DNA of 5,070 nt from an uncultured Dermatophilus sp. (GTDB taxonomy: Bacteria > Actinomycetota > Actinomycetes > Actinomycetales > Dermatophilaceae): the NCBI GenBank assembly GCA_945876925.1, contig CAMCQD010000176.1, positions 1 through 5,070 of the forward strand, read 5' to 3'. Positions within the stretch are counted from its first letter, which is position 1, and every line of letters begins with the position of its first letter. The position numbers and the translations under genes were made by a program. Below are positions 1 through 4,999 of this stretch, piece by piece. The notes under the pieces are model-generated. The model saw only the letters and a list, made by a program, of their open reading frames with translations, was not told where the DNA came from and ran no database searches.

Positions 1-165
1 TGGGGTGTACGCGCCGTTGTCCGAACGCCGGACGAGCAGCACCAGGGGCGGCCCGCCCGGGCGGGCGGGGTCGTCCTTGAAGATGACCGCGGTCGCGCCG
101 GGCAGCCACAGCGGGGCCTGACCGACGCGCTGGCGCAGCCAGGCCACGAATTCCGGGATCGGCAT
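1..165 (-). CDS. NUDIX hydrolase, N-terminal part (runs off left edge)
   Basis: The minus strand reads 55 uninterrupted codons from an ATG at 165-163 to the window edge. The protein begins MPIPEFVAWLRQ and continues through APLWLPGATAVIF and LVLLVRRSDNGAYTP. This is the usual opening of actinobacterial NUDIX hydrolases: a short N-terminal helix, the first beta strand of the fold (about residues 21-29), then a strand ending in VRR followed by the G-x-(W/Y)-x-P segment that precedes the Nudix box. The Nudix box itself (GX5EX7REUXEEXGU), which binds metal and cleaves the diphosphate, lies outside the window, so the substrate cannot be judged. The gene is divergent from menB. No Shine-Dalgarno sequence precedes the ATG, which fits the leaderless promoter noted separately. 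Family assignment is fairly sure; specific function is unknown. Confidence 0.8.
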   Translation of the reverse strand, partial: MPIPEFVAWLRQRVGQAPLWLPGATAVIFKDDPARPGGPPLVLLVRRSDNGAYTP

Positions 166-178
166 AGTGCCCAGGCTA
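165..178 (-). promoter_or_regulatory. Probable leaderless promoter of the NUDIX gene
   Basis: On the minus strand a -10-like hexamer TAGCCT (positions 178-173) matches the actinobacterial TANNNT pattern. It ends 7 nt before the ATG at 165, so transcription would begin at or next to the start codon. No Shine-Dalgarno sequence is present, as expected for a leaderless mRNA. I see no convincing -35 hexamer. Prediction from spacing and motif only. Confidence 0.4.
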
Positions 179-191
179 GGCGCTGCCGGCC

Positions 192-209
192 CGGACCCGG
201 CGGACCCGG
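192..209. repeat. Tandem 9-bp direct repeat in the divergent intergenic region
   Basis: CGGACCCGG occurs twice head to tail (192-200 and 201-209). A related CCCGGCGGAC string recurs at 246-255. It lies between the divergent NUDIX and menB genes. It may be simple GC-rich sequence or part of a regulator binding region; the sequence does not decide. Confidence 0.4.
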
Positions 210-284
210 CCAGCCACCGGGCGGGCGCGGCAGCCACGCCCCGGGCCCGGCGGACGGGGAACGGCTATCTGCCGCGGCGTCTTC

Positions 285-290
285 TAGGCT
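285..290 (+). promoter_or_regulatory. Candidate -10 element upstream of menB
   Basis: TAGGCT matches the TANNNT -10 pattern. It would place the transcription start at about 296-300, exactly where the conserved N-terminal MenB segment begins to read. No clear -35 is visible. The TAG here is also the in-frame stop that closes the menB frame upstream. If this promoter is real, the menB mRNA has almost no leader before codon 300. Confidence 0.35.
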
Positions 291-335
291 CGCCCAGCCG
301 TCTCGCAGATCTTCGACCCCGCCGCCTGGGCTCCC

Positions 336-1280
336 GTGCCCGGGTTCGAGCTGTCCGACATCACGTATCACCGGTGCGTGCTGCGCGGCCCGGTGCCCGG
401 GCGGACCCTGGGCGCGGTACGGATCGCCTTCAACCGTCCCGAGGTGCTCAACGCCGTCCGGCCGCATACCGTCGATGAGCTGTACCAGACGCTCGATCAC
501 GCCCGCCGCACGCCCGACGTCGGCGTGATCCTGCTCACTGGCAACGGTCCGGGACCGGCCGGGACGACCGCTGCCGGTAAGTGGGCGTTCTGCTCCGGCG
601 GGGACCAGCGCATCCGGGGACGCTCGGGCTACCAGTACGCCACCGGCACGGCGATGGGCACTGGTGAGGCAGGTGCCGCCGACCCGACGGCGGCCGGGGT
701 GGACCGGGCCCGGACGCTCGCCGAGGGCGGGCGGCTGCACATCCTGGAGGTGCAGCGGCTGATCCGGACCATGCCCAAGGTGGTCATCGCCGTGGTAGGC
801 GGCTGGGCGGCCGGCGGGGGGCATTCCCTGCACGTGGTGTGCGACCTGACTATCGCCTCCCGCGAGCACGCCAGGTTCAAGCAGACTGACGCCGACGTCG
901 GCAGCTTCGACGCCGGGTACGGCTCGGCCTACCTGGCCAGGATGGTGGGGCAGAAGTTCGCCCGCGAGATCTTCTTCCTCGGGCGCACATACACCGCCGA
1001 GGACATGCACCGGATGGGGGCGGTCAACATCGTCGCCGGGCACGCGGAGCTGGAACGCACCGCGATCGAGGTGTCCCGCGAGATCATGGGGAAATCCCCG
1101 CAGGCCCAGCGCATGCTCAAGTTCGCCTTCAACCTGGCCGACGACGGCCTGGCAGGCCAGCAGGTGTTCGCCGGTGAGGCGACCCGGCTGGCGTACATGA
1201 CCGACGAGGCGATGGAGGGCCGCGATCAGTTCCTGGAGAAACGGGACCCGGACTGGTCTGCCTACCCGTGGTACTTCTGA
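336..1280 (+). CDS. menB: 1,4-dihydroxy-2-naphthoyl-CoA synthase (MenB)
   Basis: Cytosolic crotonase-fold enzyme that cyclises OSB-CoA to 1,4-dihydroxy-2-naphthoyl-CoA (Dieckmann-type ring closure). From GTG 336 it has 314 residues. Visible motifs: RIAFNRPEVLNAVRPHT (29-45), oxyanion-hole region CSGGDQRIRGRSGYQYA (86-102), GWAAGGGHSLHVVCD (156-170), QTDADVGSFDAGYGSAY (183-199), LAYMTDEAMEGRDQFLEKRDPDW (from 285) and terminal PWYF. D185, S190, D192 and Y287 fall where the mycobacterial enzyme has its key residues. QTDADV, with Asp, marks the bicarbonate-independent type; the E. coli type has Gly there. Family members usually read SFDGGYG; here it is SFDAGYG. Two stretches, about 74-82 and 103-132, look longer than in mycobacterial MenB. 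No Shine-Dalgarno precedes GTG 336. The same frame upstream encodes the conserved VSQIFDPAAWAPV, so the real start may lie upstream at a non-standard codon (GTC 300 or ATC 309). Function is certain; the start is not. Confidence 0.95.
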   Translation: MPGFELSDITYHRCVLRGPVPGRTLGAVRIAFNRPEVLNAVRPHTVDELYQTLDHARRTPDVGVILLTGNGPGPAGTTAAGKWAFCSGGDQRIRGRSGYQYATGTAMGTGEAGAADPTAAGVDRARTLAEGGRLHILEVQRLIRTMPKVVIAVVGGWAAGGGHSLHVVCDLTIASREHARFKQTDADVGSFDAGYGSAYLARMVGQKFAREIFFLGRTYTAEDMHRMGAVNIVAGHAELERTAIEVSREIMGKSPQAQRMLKFAFNLADDGLAGQQVFAGEATRLAYMTDEAMEGRDQFLEKRDPDWSAYPWYF

Positions 1281-1339
1281 CCAGGAGCCATTGCGTCAAT
1301 ACATGAACGGCTGACCGGGCGCGGCAGCGGCGCCGTCCG

Positions 1340-1355
1340 GCCGCCACCAGGCGGC
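1340..1355 (+). terminator. Candidate menB terminator hairpin
   Basis: GCCGCC-ACCA-GGCGGC forms a perfect 6-bp all-GC stem with a 4-nt loop, 60 bp after the menB stop codon. There is no T-tract behind it, which is common for high-GC actinobacterial terminators but weakens the call. Confidence 0.35.
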
Positions 1356-1388
1356 AGCTATCGGTACATGAAGGCAGACGCGACCCGA

Positions 1389-1410
1389 ACTTGAGGAGAA
1401 CCACTCAAGT
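1389..1410. repeat. Perfect 7-bp inverted repeat, possible operator
   Basis: ACTTGAG (1389-1395) and CTCAAGT (1404-1410) are exact reverse complements separated by 8 nt. The size and symmetry suit a dimeric repressor site. As RNA it would be only a weak hairpin. It lies about 200 bp before the acyltransferase start, so it could regulate that gene. Confidence 0.35.
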
Positions 1411-1450
1411 GCGCAACAAGCCGTTCTGTGATATCGGACCGGCCGCACGT

Positions 1451-1480
1451 TCGTTATCGTTGCGTTATCGAGGCTAACGA
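1451..1480. repeat. Direct and inverted repeat cluster upstream of the acyltransferase
   Basis: CGTTATCG occurs at 1452-1459 and again at 1463-1470, 11 bp apart, which is about one helical turn. TCGTTA (1451-1456) is also matched by its reverse complement TAACGA at 1475-1480. Repeats on one face of the helix suit a transcription factor site. The stretch is AT-richer than its surroundings, which also suits a promoter region. No factor can be named. Confidence 0.35.
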
Positions 1481-1595
1481 CAGCTGAGCCGGACCGCGGC
1501 GGCGACACGCCTGCGCCCCCCCCTGCGGCAGCCGGGCCTCGTGCTCCCACAATGGCGTACGGAGCCAGTGCCATTCACCCCACCACAAGCCGTTC

Positions 1596-1600
1596 AGGAG
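1596..1600 (+). promoter_or_regulatory. Ribosome binding site that sets the acyltransferase start
   Basis: AGGAG ends 5 nt before ATG 1606. The longer in-frame start at ATG 1552 has no comparable site, and its extra 18 residues look non-coding. The site therefore favours 1606. Confidence 0.7.
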
Positions 1601-1605
1601 TTTGC

Positions 1606-2892
1606 ATGGCAGTGCTGGAGCGCGCAGCGGACGCAGCTGGCACGGGCTCGATGCCCAGGCTGTCCGCCCGCCGGGCCGCGCCCGCCGCCGCACCCTCGAG
1701 TGCCCCGACGTACGCGGCCGCCACGACCACCACCCCGGCCGCCCCAGGCCAGCCCGCCGCGTCCGGCCGCGTGGCCTGGATCGACATGTCCCGCGGCCTG
1801 GCCGTGGTGCTCGTCGTGCTATTTCACGTGACGATCGGGCACTACTACCTCATGGACTGGGCCGACTACTCCGTCATCGCCCGCTGGGACCGGATCAACC
1901 AGCTGCTATCCGTCATCCGGCTGCCGCTGCTGTTCGCACTGTCCGGGATGCTGGCCGCCGGCAAGATCCGCCGCGGTTTCCGGGGCGGCCGGGCCATCGA
2001 GGGCGCCCTGGCCAACTACTACCTGTATGCGGTCTGGCTGGGGCTGTACGGCCTGTTCGTACTGCTCATCCCCGGCGATTACCCGGCCCCGCACAAGGTC
2101 GGGTCCTTCGACCAGTGGATCGTCCAGCTCTGGGTGCCCAACACCTACCTGTGGTACGTGTTCGCGCTGGCCATCTACCTCGTCGCGTTCACCGCGCTGC
2201 GCCGCGTCCCGGCGTGGGCGGTGCTCGGCGGGCTGTACCTGCTGCATGTGGCGGCGGCCGCCGCCTGGACCGTGGAGAGCCCGCTGTGGACCCGGTCCAT
2301 CACCTACGCGCTGCTGTTCGGGATGGGCGTCTACGGCGGCCGGGCGCTGGCGTACATGGCCTCCAGGCCGCTGGCCACGCTCGCCACCGGCCTGCTCAGC
2401 TACGGCGTGTACCAGTTCATCGGGATGACCCGGCTGATGAGCCCGTCCACGATGAACGCCCTGGAGACCACCGTGCTGCTGACGCTGTACACCCTGCTGG
2501 GGCTGACCGCGGTGGGCATCATGGGCATCCTGGCCCGGGTTCCCGGCTACGCCCGGGTGGGCAGCTACCTGGGCCAGCGCACCCTGGGCATCTACGTGCT
2601 GCACATCCCCATGTCCACGCTGCTGAGCCTGTCCCTGCTGGGCCCGCTAGCGGGCATCGGGGCCGTCGTCGCCCCGAATCATGCGCTCCAGGTCGCCTAC
2701 CCGGTGCTGTCCTCGGTGGTCGTGGTGCTGGCCTGCATCGCCGCCGAGCTGGCGATCCGGCGGACCCGCGCCGGACAGGCCCTGTTCGGGCTGCCCGCCG
2801 CCCTGGCCGAGCTGTGCGCGGCCGCCCGCGCGACGCTGAATGCCCCGAGCCCGGTGATCCGCTTCGGCTACGCCCGGCGAGTCGCCGTCTGA
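1606..2892 (+). CDS. Membrane acyltransferase, acyltransferase-3 (OafA/NolL-like) family
   Basis: 428-residue integral membrane protein. Residues 1-54 are a low-complexity Ala/Pro/Thr tail, probably cytoplasmic. The family signature follows: R55, D60, R63 in RVAWIDMSRGLAVVLVVLFH, with H74 as the likely catalytic histidine. About ten hydrophobic segments follow, near 62-79, 101-118, 137-156, 179-197, 203-222, 231-247, 256-274, 287-309, 328-350 and 364-385. The C-terminus is short and basic (FGYARRVAV). Known members move acetyl or other acyl groups from the cytoplasm onto sugars, lipids, peptidoglycan or antibiotics at the membrane. The acceptor here cannot be read from sequence. Start choice rests on the AGGAG before ATG 1606; ATG 1552 and ATG 1651 are alternatives. 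Gaps of 325 bp before and 72 bp after suggest its own promoter. It is not a known menaquinone pathway enzyme. Confidence 0.85.
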   Translation: MAVLERAADAAGTGSMPRLSARRAAPAAAPSSAPTYAAATTTTPAAPGQPAASGRVAWIDMSRGLAVVLVVLFHVTIGHYYLMDWADYSVIARWDRINQLLSVIRLPLLFALSGMLAAGKIRRGFRGGRAIEGALANYYLYAVWLGLYGLFVLLIPGDYPAPHKVGSFDQWIVQLWVPNTYLWYVFALAIYLVAFTALRRVPAWAVLGGLYLLHVAAAAAWTVESPLWTRSITYALLFGMGVYGGRALAYMASRPLATLATGLLSYGVYQFIGMTRLMSPSTMNALETTVLLTLYTLLGLTAVGIMGILARVPGYARVGSYLGQRTLGIYVLHIPMSTLLSLSLLGPLAGIGAVVAPNHALQVAYPVLSSVVVVLACIAAELAIRRTRAGQALFGLPAALAELCAAARATLNAPSPVIRFGYARRVAV

Positions 2893-2918
2893 CCTGGTCA
2901 CCCACGTACCACGCAAGG

Positions 2919-2963
2919 CGCCCAGCGTTCGCCCGGCCCTCCGGCAGGGCGATACGCTGGGCG
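2919..2963. repeat. Long imperfect inverted repeat between the acyltransferase gene and menE
   Basis: CGCCCAGCGT (2919-2928) pairs with ACGCTGGGCG (2954-2963), and TCGCCC (2929-2934) pairs with GGGCGA (2947-2952). T2953 is a single-base bulge and the loop is 12 nt. This gives 16 base pairs ending one base before the menE ATG at 2965. As RNA in the upstream transcript it is a plausible terminator for the acyltransferase gene, 26 nt past its stop, though without a T-tract. As DNA it covers the menE -10 region and could be an operator. An alternative smaller hairpin, GCCCT (2936-2940) with AGGGC (2946-2950), excludes part of the larger one. Confidence 0.6.
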
Positions 2964-2965
2964 AA
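2953..2965 (+). promoter_or_regulatory. Probable leaderless promoter of menE
   Basis: TACGCT (2953-2958) matches TANNNT and ends 6 nt before ATG 2965, so transcription would start at the A of the start codon or just before it. No Shine-Dalgarno sequence is present, which supports a leaderless mRNA. No good -35 is visible. The element lies inside the right arm of the inverted repeat. Confidence 0.4.
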
Positions 2966-4212
2966 TGCTTGTCCGTTCGCTGGCAGTTGGACCGGGCTCG
3001 AACGCGCTACGTCATCTGCCTGAGCTGGCCCATGCCCTGACCGGAGCGGGGCCGCTGCTCATCCCGCACGCCACCGGGGCACCGCCGCCGGTCACGGTAC
3101 GGGAAGCCCACGGCGTGCCCGACGATGCCGCCTTCGCGGTGGCCACCTCCGGCACCACCGGCACCCCGCGGCTGGCCGTCCTGTCCGCCGGGGCGCTGCG
3201 CGCCTCCGCGCAGGCAACCCACGAACGGCTCGGCGGCCCGGGCATCTGGGTGCTCGCCCTGCCCGGGCACCACATCGCCGGCCTGCAGGTTCTCGCCCGG
3301 TCCATCGCGGCCGGTCACGCCCCCGTGATAGTCGAGCGCCGCACCGGATTCGCCGCCGCGCACCTGGGCTCGGCGGCCCGGCGGGCCCGCGACCAGGCCC
3401 CCCGCGCGCGCCGCTACACCTCGCTCGTGCCCACCCAGCTGGTACGCCTCCTGGCCAGCCCCCAGGGCGTCGCCGTACTGCGCGAATTCGACGCGGTGCT
3501 CGTCGGCGGTGCCGCCATCAGCCCGGCGGCCCTCAGCCGGGCCCGGTCCCTGAAGGTGCCCATCGTGGCCACGTATGGCATGAGCGAGACCTGCGGGGGG
3601 TGCGTCTACGACGGCGTCCCGCTGACCGGGGTCACCGCCGGGGTGCACGCCGGGCGGATTACGCTATCGGGCCCGGTCGTCGCCCACGGGTACCTGGGCG
3701 GTAACGGGCGGCTCAGCGACGGCGGCGTCTTCACCACCACGGCCGGGGGCCGGCGGGCCATCCTCACCGACGATTGCGGGCACATCGCCTCCCCCGCCGG
3801 GCAGCCCTGGCACGCCGGGCCCGACGGCGAGATCGACGACAGCGGCCAGTCCCGGCTCGTGCTGGACGGCCGGGTCGACGATGTCATCATCACCGGCGGG
3901 CTGAAGGTACGCCCCGATGACGTCGAGGCCGCCCTGGAGGCGGTGCTGCCCCCGGGCACTCAGGTCGCCGTCACGGGGCTCCCGGATGAGGAGTGGGGCG
4001 CCCGGGTCGGTGCCGTCGTGGCCCCCGCGTTCGGTGCCCGCTCCAGCGCGCTGATCCAGTTGCAGGCCGTGCTGCCGCACGCGCTCGCGCACGCCCGGGC
4101 GACGCTGCCGGCGTACGCCCATCCGCGGCGGGTGCTGGCCGTCGCGGAGATGCCGCTGCGCGGGCCGGGCAAGCCGGACCGGGCCGCCGTGCGCACCCTC
4201 TTGACCTCGTGA
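2965..4212 (+). CDS. menE: o-Succinylbenzoate--CoA ligase (MenE)
   Basis: Cytosolic adenylate-forming enzyme: OSB + ATP + CoA gives OSB-CoA, the substrate of MenB. 415 residues, somewhat longer than typical actinobacterial MenE but lacking the long N-terminal region of larger acyl-CoA ligases. Motifs in order: P-loop TSGTTGTPR (61-69); LALPGHHIAGLQVLARS (97-113); SLVPTQLVRLL (153-163); VLVGGAAISP (178-187); adenine-binding YGMSETCGGCVYDGVPL (204-220), typical of actinobacterial MenE; TDDCGH (268-273); hinge region DGRVDDVIITGGLKVRPDDVE (301-321); C-terminal PLRGPGKPDR (397-406) with K403 as the expected catalytic lysine. The stretch 259-298, around the TDDCGH motif, looks longer than usual. 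ATG 2965 has no Shine-Dalgarno, in keeping with the leaderless promoter. A GTG or ATG further in would cut conserved sequence. Confidence 0.93.
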   Translation: MLVRSLAVGPGSNALRHLPELAHALTGAGPLLIPHATGAPPPVTVREAHGVPDDAAFAVATSGTTGTPRLAVLSAGALRASAQATHERLGGPGIWVLALPGHHIAGLQVLARSIAAGHAPVIVERRTGFAAAHLGSAARRARDQAPRARRYTSLVPTQLVRLLASPQGVAVLREFDAVLVGGAAISPAALSRARSLKVPIVATYGMSETCGGCVYDGVPLTGVTAGVHAGRITLSGPVVAHGYLGGNGRLSDGGVFTTTAGGRRAILTDDCGHIASPAGQPWHAGPDGEIDDSGQSRLVLDGRVDDVIITGGLKVRPDDVEAALEAVLPPGTQVAVTGLPDEEWGARVGAVVAPAFGARSSALIQLQAVLPHALAHARATLPAYAHPRRVLAVAEMPLRGPGKPDRAAVRTLLTS

Positions 4213-4229
4213 CGTACCGGTCCGCAGGG

Positions 4230-4276
4230 GGAGGCGAGCTGAGCGGCGAGCGCCTCCGGGCAGCGCTGACTGCCCG
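4230..4276 (+). terminator. Tandem hairpins after menE, probable terminator
   Basis: GGAGGCG (4230-4236) pairs with CGCCTCC (4251-4257), with a 14-nt loop. Directly behind it, CGGGCAG (4257-4263) pairs with CTGCCCG (4270-4276), with a 6-nt loop. The pair begins 17 nt after the menE stop. There is no T-tract, as is common in high-GC actinobacteria. Confidence 0.5.
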
Positions 4277-4531
4277 CACCTGCCGCGAGACCCCGCATCT
4301 CCCCCGGCCAGGGGCGCCGGGGTGGCTCGCCTCCGGACGCACCGGGGTGACGTGCAGCCAGGCGCACGTCGGCGAGCTGACCGGGCATGTACGTGCGAGA
4401 ATGAGAACCCCCGGACCGGGGCTTTCCGCGGGCCGGGAACTGGTTCAGGGCCCGTACGGCACCAGCCTGATCCGGTTGCGCACGGGCGAGCACGCCTCCG
4501 GTGCCCTCAGGCGGCGCCGGGCCTCACTGAC

Positions 4532-4540
4532 AGGAAGGAG
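4532..4540 (+). promoter_or_regulatory. Strong ribosome binding site of the PLDc_N gene
   Basis: AGGAAGGAG ends 6 nt before ATG 4547. It decides the start against the longer in-frame opening at GTG 4322, which has no conserved sequence. Confidence 0.75.
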
Positions 4541-4546
4541 CACCTC

Positions 4547-4816
4547 ATGCCACGAGTCGTCCTCCTCCTGGCAGTCATCGCGTTCACCGTCTACTGCCTG
4601 GTCGACTGCCTCCAGGCAGAGGACCAGCGGATACGTAATCTTCCCAAGCTCCTGTGGACGGTCATCATCGTCTTCTTCCCGGTCGCCGGCCCGGGAGCCT
4701 GGTTAATCGCGGGACGCCCGGGCACGTTCCTCTCCGGGCAGCCCGGGCCGCCCGCTCCGCCGCAGCGCGGGCCGATCGGCCCGGATGACGATCCCGATTT
4801 CCTGCGCGGATTGTGA
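4547..4816 (+). CDS. Small PLDc_N-domain membrane protein
   Basis: 89 residues with two hydrophobic segments (about 3-20 and 35-55). Between them lies the polar stretch DCLQAEDQRIRNLPKLLW, and after the second comes PGAWLIAGRP. This is the pattern of the PLDc_N domain, the membrane-anchoring N-terminal part of cardiolipin synthases: hydrophobic helix, D-C-x-x-x, then the N-L-P-K-x-x-W segment and a second helix with P-x-x-G-x-x-x-W. The catalytic HKD phospholipase domains are absent, so it is not itself a synthase. The tail is Pro/Gly-rich and ends acidic (GPDDDPDFLRGL), likely in the cytoplasm. Proteins of this kind are widespread and uncharacterised in actinobacteria. Here it sits between menE and menA, which hints at a link to membrane or menaquinone functions, but this is inference. 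Family is fairly sure; role unknown. Confidence 0.85.
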   Translation: MPRVVLLLAVIAFTVYCLVDCLQAEDQRIRNLPKLLWTVIIVFFPVAGPGAWLIAGRPGTFLSGQPGPPAPPQRGPIGPDDDPDFLRGL

Positions 4817-4827
4817 AGCCGTGCTAT

Positions 4828-4854
4828 GCCAGGGATGCCGGGAGGCATCCTGGC
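4828..4854 (+). terminator. Strong hairpin after the PLDc_N gene
   Basis: GCCAGG (4828-4833) and ATGCC (4835-4839) pair with GGCATCCTGGC (4844-4854). This gives 11 base pairs with one bulged G (4834) and a GGGA loop. It begins 11 nt after the stop codon. The downstream sequence (GCAAAACC) has no T-tract. It is a likely transcription end for the small gene, which would separate it from menA. Confidence 0.6.
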
Positions 4855-4876
4855 GCAAAACCGGGCTGAGCCGCCG

Positions 4877-4916
4877 GTGCGTATATGGCAATCTGCGCAC
4901 TGGGCGCTAGCCGCCC
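4877..4916 (+). promoter_or_regulatory. Possible menA promoter/operator region
   Basis: AT-rich TATATGGCAATCT (4882-4894) stands out from its surroundings and could hold a -10 element. It is flanked by GTGCG (4877-4881) and CGCAC (4896-4900), a symmetric pair. A small hairpin, GGGCG (4902-4906) with CGCCC (4912-4916), follows. No clear -35 is seen. If transcription starts here, the menA leader is roughly 100 nt. Confidence 0.25.
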
Positions 4917-4983
4917 GCAGCGAATCCCCGGGGACGGCCAGGCCGCGTCCGGGGCGAGTGAACCGATCCGGCAACGTCTCCGC

Positions 4984-4988
4984 GAGGA
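4984..4988 (+). promoter_or_regulatory. Ribosome binding site of menA
   Basis: GAGGA ends 11 nt before ATG 5000. The spacing is slightly long but acceptable, and the protein conservation begins right after the ATG. Confidence 0.5.
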
Positions 4989-4999
4989 CAACACGAACA

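Larger units (their letters stand above)
1281..1605. other. 325-bp intergenic region between menB and the acyltransferase gene
   Basis: No convincing gene is present. It holds, in order, a GC hairpin at 1340-1355, an inverted repeat at 1389-1410, and a less GC-rich stretch at about 1404-1480 with CGTTATCG repeats. An eight-C run follows at 1516-1523, then the ribosome binding site of the acyltransferase at 1596-1600. The terminator of menB and the promoter of the acyltransferase gene should lie here. I cannot name a convincing -35/-10 pair. Very short frames (ATG 1303, ATG 1368, GTG 1409) are discussed under findings. Confidence 0.6.
4213..4546. other. 334-bp hairpin-rich gap between menE and the PLDc_N gene
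   Basis: No gene is supported. Besides the tandem hairpins after menE (separate entry), it contains CCCCGGC/GCCGGGG at 4302-4322 (7 bp, 7-nt loop). GACGTGC/GCACGTC is at 4349-4370 (7 bp, 8-nt loop), and CCCCG/CGGGG at 4409-4421 is followed by CTTT. The hexamer ACGTGC appears at 4350-4355, inverted at 4364-4369, and again at 4391-4396. CTGACC at 4377-4382 could be a -35, but no well-spaced -10 follows. The gap ends in a good ribosome binding site for the small gene. Confidence 0.55.

Noticed and set aside
167..478. 103-codon plus-strand frame across the divergent region
   Set aside because: Overlaps menB out of frame, Arg/Pro-rich, no ribosome binding site, no motif.
1516..1523. Run of eight C bases as a phase-variation tract
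   Set aside because: It lies outside any coding frame, about 75 bp before the acyltransferase ribosome binding site. Such runs are common in DNA of this composition.
1552..1605. Longer N-terminus for the acyltransferase from ATG 1552
   Set aside because: The extra 18 residues have no ribosome binding site or family similarity, whereas ATG 1606 has AGGAG at 5 nt.
1906..2604. 232-codon minus-strand frame opposite the acyltransferase
   Set aside because: The Gln/His/Gly-rich composition is that of an antisense shadow; no recognisable motif.
1602..3023. 473-codon plus-strand frame overlapping the acyltransferase gene
   Set aside because: It is an Arg/Pro/Gly/Ala-rich shadow frame typical of high-GC DNA. 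It has no motifs, and the acyltransferase frame has clear family signatures and membrane helices.
3007..3648. 213-codon minus-strand frame opposite menE
   Set aside because: Antisense shadow of a conserved enzyme gene, low complexity, no motif.
3993..4706. 237-codon plus-strand frame spanning the menE end and the gap behind it
   Set aside because: Arg/Ala/Ser-rich with no conserved segments. It overlaps both menE and the PLDc_N gene in another frame.
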